A DNA stretch of 64,000 nucleotides from assembly GCF_005406225.1 (NCBI RefSeq), contig NZ_NXLY01000003.1, positions 1 through 64,000 on the forward strand. The letters are read 5' to 3'. Positions 55,427-64,000 of the stretch are shown one piece after another; the first letter of the stretch is position 1, and the number at the start of each line of letters is the position of its first letter. Origin of the DNA: Campylobacter taeniopygiae. Lineage in GTDB: Bacteria > Campylobacterota > Campylobacteria > Campylobacterales > Campylobacteraceae. The notes below the pieces were generated by a model. That model was not told the origin of the DNA and did not search any database. It saw only the letters and a list, made by a program, of their open reading frames with translations. A program made the position numbers and the translations under genes.

Positions 55427-56118
55427 TAACTCTCCATAAATTCTTCAATATCTAGTGCAATTTTATCAATCGCACTTACAACATCTTCAATATAAATTTT
55501 ATCAAAATATTTTTCTAAATTATCATCTTTATCATAAATATTTAAAATACTTTTTTCACACATGCTAGCGTATTGCCCTACTGGCAAAACTGCTCCGCTT
55601 GTGCCTATGCTGATAAAAAGCGAAGTTTGCTCAAGCAAAGAATAAAGAGTGGCATACATAGGCGCCGCCTCTTCAAACATGACTATATTGTGTCTTAAAT
55701 TTTCACTTTTGCATTTAGGGCAAAATTTACCGGCCATTTTTTCATAACCGATACTAAAAATTTCACCGCATTTTAGGCAACGAAGTTCAGGTAAAAAGCC
55801 GTGCAAATGGATCACATCTTTACACGCTGCACGCTCAAGCAAATCATCGACATTTTGCGTGATAACAAAAAGATTTTTACCCCATTTTTGCTTAAGTTCT
55901 GCTATTTTTTTATGGGCGTGATTTGGCTCTACGTTTTTAAGCTGCTCTCTTCTTTCATCGTAAAAATCAAGCACTTTTTTAGGATTTTTCCTAAAAGCTG
56001 TTGCAGAGCAAACCTCCATCACATCGTATTCTTCCCAAAGTCCGTTATTATCTCTAAAAGTTTTAAGTCCGCTTGGAGCAGATAACCCTGCTCCGCTTAA
56101 TATCATTATATTTTTCAT
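55426..56118 (-). CDS. cobB: NAD-dependent protein deacylase (sirtuin, CobB type)
   Basis: A 230-residue class III-type sirtuin. NAD site: LSGAGLSAPSGLKTFRD near 8–24, TQNVDDL near 97, catalytic His in VIHLHG near 113. Zinc cysteines are in LRCLKCG and FCPKCKSENL. The segment FYDERREQLK near 52 carries the Tyr and Arg that in CobB/SIRT5 relatives favour succinyl and malonyl substrates. The ATG at 56118 follows AAGG by seven bases. Confidence 0.92.
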   Translation of the reverse strand: MKNIMILSGAGLSAPSGLKTFRDNNGLWEEYDVMEVCSATAFRKNPKKVLDFYDERREQLKNVEPNHAHKKIAELKQKWGKNLFVITQNVDDLLERAACKDVIHLHGFLPELRCLKCGEIFSIGYEKMAGKFCPKCKSENLRHNIVMFEEAAPMYATLYSLLEQTSLFISIGTSGAVLPVGQYASMCEKSILNIYDKDDNLEKYFDKIYIEDVVSAIDKIALDIEEFMES

Positions 56119-56197
56119 CACTAAACCTTGAATTTTTCAAAGTCTAGCACAAAATACTTTAAGAAAATAAATATTTTTGCAAGATTTTTTCTAATTT

Positions 56198-58393
56198 TTA
56201 TAATCTCACAACCTTAGCGCCAAAGCCGCCTTGATTGATCGGAGCATCGCTAAAACTTTTTACGCTTTTATGCGTTTTTAAAAACTCTCTTACCGCAAAA
56301 GCGAGTTTTCCAGTGCCTATACCATGATAAACGATCACTTCGTCAAAACCCGCTATCAAAGCATCTGAAATGAATTTATCAAGCCTTGAAATCGCTTCAT
56401 CACTTCTAAGCCCGTGCAAATCCAAACTCACGCCCAAATTGCTAGGCTTTGTGATATTTATACTTGTTTTTGGACTAGGTTTAGGGATAGCACCGCTTTT
56501 TTTAAGCAGTTTTAAAGGCACACGAAGTTTTATCCCTTCACTTTCCACTAAAGCATCATTTTTAGAAATTCCTACGATTTTTCCTTTAATCTTTTCATAT
56601 TTTACAAAATCCCCGACTCTCAATTCTTCATTTTGCTCCATACTCGGCAAAACGATATTTTTCTTAAGCTCATTAGCTTTGTTTAAACTTCTTTGTTTTT
56701 CTTTAGTGTCTTTTAAGCGTATAGTTTTTTTAGCTTCTTCTATGGCTTGATAAAATTTAAGCTCTAAGTCCCTTAGTTTTTGACGAAATTCGCTTTCATT
56801 TTTTTCTTTTTGATCTTTTAAAGAAAGTAAAATTTCATCAATCTTTTGTTCTTTTTTATCCACTTCATTTAATTTTAGCTTTAAATCGAGCTCAAGATTG
56901 ATATTTTTACTCACCATTTCTTCTAAATTTTGCTTATCTTCCCCATAAAGCTCTTTGGCTTTTTTAACCAAATTTGGCGGAATTTGATAACGCAAAGCCG
57001 TTTCAAAAGCATAAGATTTTCCTATGGTGCCTTTTAAAAACTCGTATTTTGGTCTTGAAAATTCCTCATCATATAAAGCCGCTATCAATTCAACTTGTTC
57101 ATTTTCAGCTAAAAGCATAGCAAGGCGTTTGTGGTGTGTGGTGATGATGATTTTTAATTTATTAGAAATCAAATGAGAGATTAAAGTACTATATAAGCAA
57201 GCCGCTTCTTCAAAATCTGTCCCAAGTTCTATTTCATCTATGCCTAAAAGTAAATTTTTCTTTGTAAAAAGTTTGGAAAAATGGAGCATTCTTCCTGCAA
57301 AGGTGGAAATGTCATTTTTCACATTTTGCGGATCTTCGATAATAGCATCAAATTCCTTAAAAGTTCCTATTTTGCTTTCATTTGCATTTATATGCATTGG
57401 CAAAAGATGTTTAGCTAAAAAACAAGCGCTTAAAATGCTTTTTAAAAGCATCGATTTTCCACCAGCATTTACCCCAGTAATGATCAAAACTTGCTTTTTA
57501 AATTCAAGTGAAACGCTTTTAGGATTTTTTAAAGCCGGATGTGCAAAATCTTTTAAAACAATCTCGTCTGAATTTTTACACAAGAGAAATTCATAATCTT
57601 TCTTTTTAGCCATCAAAACTCTAGCGCTATAATGATCAAATAAATCAAAAGCGTTATTGATAAATTTTAAGAATAATAAATTTTTAGCTAAAAAAATGGA
57701 AAAATTTTTAGCATATTCATAATAAATTTCTTCTTTTTGATTTTGCAATTTCTCTAAATCATTTTGCAATTTTTCAACGCCTTCAGGAACGATATAAAAG
57801 CCTCCTCCGGTGCTTCTTCCTATAATCTTTGCTTTTATAGCGTGATTAAAACCGCCTCTAACGAGTAAAGATTCTAGATTATTAACAAGATGAATTTGAG
57901 TATCCATAAGATAAGGGGTTAAGGATTTGCTATAACAGTATTTTTTAAATTCGGCCTGTATGGCTTCATTTTTCATTTTAAAAGCTGTATTTAAATTGAT
58001 CAATCTTTCATCTAGGTTTTCTTTTAGCTCGCCCTTATCGTCAAATTTTTCACTAAGTTCTAAAATCCCGCTTGGAAATTCGATTTTTTCAAGCCAAGTT
58101 TTCAAATGTGTTTCAAATTTTAAACCCTTTAAATACTTAAAATAACGAAAAATCTTAACAAATTCATAAATTTCCGCTAAATGTAAAACACCTTGTTTGC
58201 TTAAATGCATTAAAGCAAAATCTAATTTTTTTAAAGAAAGCGGGGGCTTAAAATCTATCTTTGAAAGCTCACAAATTCTTTCAAAATGCAAATGAGAATC
58301 CCCTTGCAAAAATATATCTTTTTCTCTTGCAAATAAAGCCTTAAAATCATCCAAATAAGCTTTTAAATCAAGTCTTAAAGCAATATCTTCCAT
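56198..58393 (-). CDS. mutS2: MutS2 endonuclease-type protein
   Basis: A 731-residue protein with the MutS ATPase core: Walker A ITGVNAGGKSMLLKS near 310 and Walker B LLGIDEIELGTDFEE near 385. A long coiled coil follows (about 480–590, rich in KEK/LKL). The C-terminal Smr nuclease domain begins SLDLHGLRSDEAISRLDKFI near 650, with YHGIGTGKLAFAVREFL. It lacks the mismatch-binding N-terminal domain of MutS1. In epsilonproteobacteria MutS2 limits recombination and handles oxidative DNA damage. Confidence 0.93.
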   Translation of the reverse strand: MEDIALRLDLKAYLDDFKALFAREKDIFLQGDSHLHFERICELSKIDFKPPLSLKKLDFALMHLSKQGVLHLAEIYEFVKIFRYFKYLKGLKFETHLKTWLEKIEFPSGILELSEKFDDKGELKENLDERLINLNTAFKMKNEAIQAEFKKYCYSKSLTPYLMDTQIHLVNNLESLLVRGGFNHAIKAKIIGRSTGGGFYIVPEGVEKLQNDLEKLQNQKEEIYYEYAKNFSIFLAKNLLFLKFINNAFDLFDHYSARVLMAKKKDYEFLLCKNSDEIVLKDFAHPALKNPKSVSLEFKKQVLIITGVNAGGKSMLLKSILSACFLAKHLLPMHINANESKIGTFKEFDAIIEDPQNVKNDISTFAGRMLHFSKLFTKKNLLLGIDEIELGTDFEEAACLYSTLISHLISNKLKIIITTHHKRLAMLLAENEQVELIAALYDEEFSRPKYEFLKGTIGKSYAFETALRYQIPPNLVKKAKELYGEDKQNLEEMVSKNINLELDLKLKLNEVDKKEQKIDEILLSLKDQKEKNESEFRQKLRDLELKFYQAIEEAKKTIRLKDTKEKQRSLNKANELKKNIVLPSMEQNEELRVGDFVKYEKIKGKIVGISKNDALVESEGIKLRVPLKLLKKSGAIPKPSPKTSINITKPSNLGVSLDLHGLRSDEAISRLDKFISDALIAGFDEVIVYHGIGTGKLAFAVREFLKTHKSVKSFSDAPINQGGFGAKVVRL

Positions 58394-58720
58394 CTATAAC
58401 TCACATCTTTTTATATCAATAATCAAATTATCTTTTTTTGAAATAAAACTTTGCGTACCGCTTTCATAATTGAAAAATTGATTTGAGACATTTCCTTCTT
58501 TACAAACAATATTTTCACCATGGTTGAATTTTTCAATCAAAAGTATTGTTTTAGAATCTTGTTTTAAATTTTTATACTCAAACCATACTGCAAAAGCTAT
58601 TAAAAATATAAAGAAAAAAAGATAAATTAATTTAAGCTTTAAACTTGATTTTTTATTAAGAGCAAAAACAAAAATAGCAAAAAACAAGAAAATAAAAAAA
58701 TACAGAAAAAATCTAATCAT
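58394..58720 (-). CDS. Small membrane protein of unknown function between murC and mutS2
   Basis: A 108-residue protein with two N-terminal membrane helices (about 2–23 and 30–48) and a soluble tail with two cysteines (in IVCKEG and IKRCEL at the end). It overlaps the murC stop by eight bases and abuts mutS2. It corresponds to the hypothetical membrane protein I recall at this position (Cj1053c). No motif suggests a role. Confidence 0.7.
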   Translation of the reverse strand: MIRFFLYFFIFLFFAIFVFALNKKSSLKLKLIYLFFFIFLIAFAVWFEYKNLKQDSKTILLIEKFNHGENIVCKEGNVSNQFFNYESGTQSFISKKDNLIIDIKRCEL

Positions 58721-60008
58721 TAGCTTGCCTTAATTTATTGCTAATATCTCCTGCTCCAAATCCTATAATGAGTCCTTTATCAAAAACTCTTCCTTTATCA
58801 CTGACTAAAAATTTACCCTCTCTTTTGATATCTTCTACAAATAAAGCCTTAGGAAAGTATTTTTTTAAATCGATTTCAACTTTTTCTTCCCCTGCAGCAT
58901 AAACGGGTAAAATCACAAGTTCATCAACCCCATCAAAAGCATGGACAAAATCTTGCAAATTTGTTAATAAACGCGTATAACGATGAGGCTCAAAAATAGC
59001 TGTGATCTTAGTATAACCGCCAAGTTTAGCATACTCTTTAGCTGCTTTTAAAGTCGCTTTGATCTCTGTAGGATGATGACCATAATCATCGATTAAAGCT
59101 AAGCTTTCATCTGCATGTAAAATGTCAAATCTTTTTTTAATTCCTTGATAATTTTTAAGTCTAGCTTTAATAGTCTCTACATCTAAAAAATTTAAAGCCG
59201 CTAAAATAGCCAAAGAAGCATCGATAGCTAGATGATAACCCATTCCTAAAATATCAAAATTCCCAAGATCTTTAAGTTCAAAACTCATTTTAGGCTTAAA
59301 ATTTTCTATTTTCATGGTGCAATTTTTAATATCTTTGCTAGGATAAAGACGCAAAGCCTCTGCCTTAAAATCCTTCAAAAAATCATCTTCTGCATTGATA
59401 ACGCGAATTTTTGCCATATCAAGAAATTGCGTATAAGCTTGATGCAATTTTGAAACTTGATTTTCATAATGATCTAAATGTTCCGCTTCAGCGTTAGTAA
59501 CAATGGCTAAATAAGGATTAGAATTTAAAAAAGAGCTATCGCTTTCATCTGCTTCAAAAATAAGATTTTCGCTTTCTTTATAGATCATATTAGAGCCAAA
59601 TTCTTTTAAAATAGCGCCTATAATCACCGAAGCATCATCAAATAAAGAAGCTAAAATACTCGATGTAGTGCTCTTTCCGTGTGCACCAGCAACGGCAAAC
59701 ACACGCTTATCTTGTAAAATAAGCGGTAAAGCCTCTTTTCTTGAAAGGCATTTCATACCTAAAGATTTAGCATGTTTGAATTCAGGATTTTCTTCCTTTA
59801 TAGCCGCTGAATATACAACTAAGTCTTTATTTAAAACATTATCTTGATGATGGGGAATAAAGATCTTAACGCTCTCTTTTTCGAGCTCCTTAGTAATCTT
59901 ACTTTCTTTAAGATCACTCCCGCTAATAACGCAGCCTTTTTCCTTTAAAAATCTTGCTAGTGCAGAAATTCCTATACCGCCTATACCAATAAAATGAATT
60001 TTTTGCAT
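58713..60008 (-). CDS. murC: UDP-N-acetylmuramate–L-alanine ligase MurC
   Basis: A 431-residue Mur ligase. The N-terminal nucleotide-binding HFIGIGGIGISALARFL lies at 5–21, the P-loop AGAHGKSTTSS near 105, FEADESDSSF near 155 and the conserved DDYGHHPTEIKATLKA near 305. It adds the first amino acid to the muropeptide in the cytoplasm. Somewhat shorter than the usual 450–490 residues but complete in motifs. Confidence 0.95.
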   Translation of the reverse strand: MQKIHFIGIGGIGISALARFLKEKGCVISGSDLKESKITKELEKESVKIFIPHHQDNVLNKDLVVYSAAIKEENPEFKHAKSLGMKCLSRKEALPLILQDKRVFAVAGAHGKSTTSSILASLFDDASVIIGAILKEFGSNMIYKESENLIFEADESDSSFLNSNPYLAIVTNAEAEHLDHYENQVSKLHQAYTQFLDMAKIRVINAEDDFLKDFKAEALRLYPSKDIKNCTMKIENFKPKMSFELKDLGNFDILGMGYHLAIDASLAILAALNFLDVETIKARLKNYQGIKKRFDILHADESLALIDDYGHHPTEIKATLKAAKEYAKLGGYTKITAIFEPHRYTRLLTNLQDFVHAFDGVDELVILPVYAAGEEKVEIDLKKYFPKALFVEDIKREGKFLVSDKGRVFDKGLIIGFGAGDISNKLRQAND

Positions 60009-60074
60009 ATTTTAAGCCTTTATTTTAAAAAGCCTAAATTTTAACACTTTTTTACTAAAAAGAAAATATAAGCC

Positions 60075-62048
60075 TTACTTTGCCACACCTAAACGTTGAG
60101 CCAACTGATAGAAATTTAATTCTTTATAAAATTGAGTAAAATTCTTATGATACGCGTCAAGATCAAAAGCTTTATTGTTATCTTTTAAAGTATTATTATT
60201 TTCAAAAAAATATCCTTTATTTCCTATATAAACTCCATCATTATCCGCCCATACAACATCATTAAAAGCAAATTCTAATTTTTTATTTGTAGGCTTTGCA
60301 AGCATATTTCTTCCACCAACGCTTAAATAATGAGCATTGCTAAGACTTAAAGCATAAAGAGTAGGAAAAATATCCTTATGAGAACCCAAACGATTTTTAT
60401 CATAGTAAAGATTATTTTGCAAAATCTTAGGTATATAAAGATAAAAAGGCACACTATAAGCAAAGGCTTTTTGAGAATTTAAATCAATCCCCATTTCACG
60501 AACTCTATGATCTCCAGTAGCTGCGATTATAACACTATCTTTAAATGAACTTTGCTTAACCTTATCTAAAAATTTACCAAATTCATTATTTGCATACGTA
60601 TAAGCTTTAATGATATTTTCTTGCTTATTTTTATCATAAGGAAGCAAGTTAAGCAAAGCTTGTGGGATATTTTCTAGCTTAGGCAAACCTTCTTGTGCGA
60701 TTTTATAAGGGGGATGATTTGAAATTGTTAAACCGATGATCAAGGTATTATGAGGATTTTTTTGCAATAACTCATAAACTTTTTTATATAAATATTTATC
60801 AGCTATCCCATAACCATTTTCACTCGTTTTAGCTTGTTTGTATTCTTTCATCAAAACATTTTCATCAATAATTTCATCAACACCTAAAACACTTAAATAA
60901 TTTTTAACATTTTGCCATGAACCATTTCCTGCGCTTACAAAAATAACTTTATATCCTGCTTTTTTATAAACAGCAATAGGAGTTAAATCTAAATAAGTTT
61001 TTTGAAATTTACTTGTAGAGATATTTTGATACGGACTTATAAAAAACAAATTAGCAAAACTTGGTATCGTGCCATTATAAGCACTTAAAAATCTTTTTAA
61101 TACAAAATCTTTTTCAAAATGTGGCTTTAAAGCACCTAAAAAATTATGCTCTTCATTTGAAAAATCTGCCAAATTAAGTCCAAAACTTTCCATTAAATTG
61201 ACAAAAACACTAGGATGAATTTTTTCAGCTTGTATATTTTTAGGACTTGTATATAAATCATCAAAAAGTTTATTTTTAAGATTTTGGGCTTTTGAAGAAC
61301 TAATTGCTTTAAAACTTTCTTCTTGACGGTATTGTTTAAAAGCCCAAGAAAAAGCCATGATAGGATTTAGCATAGTATCATTTAAAACGCTAAATTCACT
61401 AAAAGAATAATTTTGAACATTGATAGCTACATGTTTAAAAGGACCTCTTAAAGCCACAATATAACTTCCAATTAATATTAAATTTAACAATATCAATATA
61501 GGAAATTTTAGATTAATGGCTCTTAATTTTAATCTTAGAATCTTTGAATTAATAAAAATACACAAAAATCCAAAAATAAACATAAATACAAAAATTTTTA
61601 AAATAGGATAATCATTATAGATAATGTCTAAAATAGTTTTTGTATTATCATCTTTTAAGCTAAACATAAAAATATCAAATTTGCTTTTATAAATTTCATA
61701 ATAATAATATTTTGCATAAGAAAAACCCAAAGAAAGAAAAGCAATGCAAACTATGTAAAAACTAGAAACTATAAAATAAATTTTAGATATTCTTTCTTTA
61801 AAAATACTACTAAATTTTATTTGAGAAAAAAACAAAGATATAAAAGCACATAATAAAAAAGGTAAAAAAGCAGCACTTAGAAATCTTATATCGTGAAAAA
61901 TGCCTAAAAGATACATTTGGACAAATTCACTTTTATCGCTAACTAAATTACTAGGAATAAAACCAATTTGCATCAAAATTCTATTCACTGTAAAAACAAT
62001 TATAAACAAAAAAGTAAAAATAATAATTTGTAATAAAATTTTTCTCAT
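60075..62048 (-). CDS. LtaS-like membrane sulfatase/phosphoglycerol transferase family protein
   Basis: About 657 residues from the ATG at 62048 (the TTG at 62060 is unlikely). Five or so N-terminal membrane helices (to about 215) precede a periplasmic sulfatase-fold domain. The nucleophile is probably the threonine in SAYNGTIPSFANLFF near 328. Metal ligands may be in VNLMESFG near 277, IAATGDHRVREMG near 510 and LGSHKDIFPTLY near 555. Such proteins transfer phosphoglycerol or phosphoethanolamine to envelope polymers. The acceptor in this organism is not known to me. Confidence 0.82.
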   Translation of the reverse strand: MRKILLQIIIFTFLFIIVFTVNRILMQIGFIPSNLVSDKSEFVQMYLLGIFHDIRFLSAAFLPFLLCAFISLFFSQIKFSSIFKERISKIYFIVSSFYIVCIAFLSLGFSYAKYYYYEIYKSKFDIFMFSLKDDNTKTILDIIYNDYPILKIFVFMFIFGFLCIFINSKILRLKLRAINLKFPILILLNLILIGSYIVALRGPFKHVAINVQNYSFSEFSVLNDTMLNPIMAFSWAFKQYRQEESFKAISSSKAQNLKNKLFDDLYTSPKNIQAEKIHPSVFVNLMESFGLNLADFSNEEHNFLGALKPHFEKDFVLKRFLSAYNGTIPSFANLFFISPYQNISTSKFQKTYLDLTPIAVYKKAGYKVIFVSAGNGSWQNVKNYLSVLGVDEIIDENVLMKEYKQAKTSENGYGIADKYLYKKVYELLQKNPHNTLIIGLTISNHPPYKIAQEGLPKLENIPQALLNLLPYDKNKQENIIKAYTYANNEFGKFLDKVKQSSFKDSVIIAATGDHRVREMGIDLNSQKAFAYSVPFYLYIPKILQNNLYYDKNRLGSHKDIFPTLYALSLSNAHYLSVGGRNMLAKPTNKKLEFAFNDVVWADNDGVYIGNKGYFFENNNTLKDNNKAFDLDAYHKNFTQFYKELNFYQLAQRLGVAK

Positions 62049-62116
62049 ATAAAATCTCAAATATAAAAATTATATTATAAGCACATAAAAATAAATATTT
62101 TTAAATTATGCACTTA

Positions 62117-62888
62117 TTATCTTTCAAAACCTTTTGCCATTTTTTCAAAACACCAAAGTTTTTTTGCTTCGTCTGATTTTGTAGGCTCGATGATTAGCAT
62201 TTCTTCTTCGTTACCAAGTCTTTCTTGAATTTCACCAAAAGCATCAATAAACATAGTATCGCCGTAAAAATTCCAATCCTCTTTAAGCTTACCTATGCGA
62301 TTAACTCTTAAAATACTGGTTGAATTTAAAAAAGCTCTCATTTTTAAAAGTTCTTCCCATCTTTTTTTGCTTTCAAAGGTTGAAGCTGTAGGGATAATAA
62401 CCAAATCGATCTTTTTTTGCATGATCATTTTCCAAAAGCCATCAAAATGAACTTCAAAACCAAAAAGTAAAGCGCATTTTAATCCCGCGTAAGAAAAAGT
62501 AAAGAGTTTATATTTGTCGCATTTATTATTAAAAAAACCTTTTTCGTTCCAATGATTATAAGGCATCAAAATTTGCTGTTCATAACTTTTTACGCCATTA
62601 GGAGAAACCTTTAAACAAAGTTTTTTACAACCCTTGCTCTCAACGCTGATAAAAGGCGCTATGATTTCTAATTCATATTTTTTTGAAAGGCGTATTAAGC
62701 TTTCTTTTTTAGCCTCGCTTTGCTCTTTTATCATGGATTTTGGCATAGAAAGCAATTCAGTAAAAAAACTATTGATGACATATTCACCCAAAACAACAAG
62801 ATCGGCTCCACTATCTTTTGAAGCTTTTAAATAATAATCCAATCTTGATTCACTTAAAGCTAAAGTAGGAAATTGCAAGGCTGAAATT

Positions 62889-62896
<8 letters not shown>
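62117..62896 (-). CDS. Nitrilase-fold protein lacking the catalytic cysteine and lysine
   Basis: A 259-residue member of the carbon–nitrogen hydrolase superfamily. Conserved pieces include DLVVLGEYV with Glu38, PTASTF and [12 protein letters not shown] near 190–202, and [17 protein letters not shown] near 212–228. The segment that normally reads ICYE/DVRF reads LFGFEVHFD, so Gly146 stands where the catalytic cysteine should be. The usual lysine in the YxKxHL-type segment appears as Gln ([11 protein letters not shown] near 104). It may be a binding or scaffold protein. It overlaps xseB by eight bases. Confidence 0.8.

Positions 62897-64000
<1,104 letters not shown>

Overview
The window is a low-GC Campylobacter chromosome segment of the C. 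jejuni / C. coli group. The gene order liv–asd–flgR–flgQP–gyrA–comF–mapA–lepA … cmeDEF–bpt–pycA–ftsW–murG–thi–dapE–cobB–mutS2–murC–guaB matches, as I remember it, the Cj1012c–Cj1058c stretch of C. jejuni NCTC 11168. The species is not settled from sequence alone, because the quinolone region of gyrA looks unlike the C. jejuni reference I remember.

Three blocks appear to be additions to that backbone. (1) Positions 1–3462 hold small plus-strand genes of unknown or ankyrin type. A 1247-bp unit (ankyrin gene plus a 109-residue acidic gene) is tandemly repeated and decayed, which resembles an orphan immunity-gene array. (2) Positions 23484–32336, between lepA and cmeD, hold a phase-variable DUF2920 alpha/beta-hydrolase with a G9 tract, an adenylation enzyme with its own carrier protein, and a complete FhuABCD-type hydroxamate siderophore uptake system. 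(3) Positions 49346–53716, between dapE and thiS, hold a restriction–modification module: a nuclease–methylase fusion and a specificity subunit. A HEPN-domain Abi protein sits between them, with a small structured RNA encoded on the opposite strand. I consider the Abi/RNA pair the most interesting item in the window.

The backbone runs as follows. 3647–7347: cytochrome c maturation (CcsBA) and a membrane partner. 7366–13041: branched-chain amino acid ABC importer with two tandem binding proteins. 13059–17585: a small cytochrome c, a porin fragment, a membrane protein, asd, the flagellar regulator FlgR, and FlgQ/FlgP for motility. 17653–23373: GyrA (isoleucine at position 86, the change linked to fluoroquinolone resistance), ComF-like, MapA, LepA. 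32381–37401: the CmeDEF efflux pump. 37421–44905: DnaJ-like, Bpt, PycA, FtsW, MurG, an MFS transporter and a beta-propeller secreted protein. 44976–49345: AraC regulator and thiamine thiazole synthesis (thiE-like, thiH, thiG, thiF, thiS). 53726–64000: DapE, LysE-type exporter, sirtuin, MutS2, MurC, sulfatase-like membrane protein, an apparently inactive nitrilase-fold protein, XseB and GuaB (cut by the window edge).

Genes are densely packed, with many 1–40 bp overlaps. No stretch longer than 300 bases lacks a gene. I saw no tRNA, rRNA, insertion sequence or CRISPR array.
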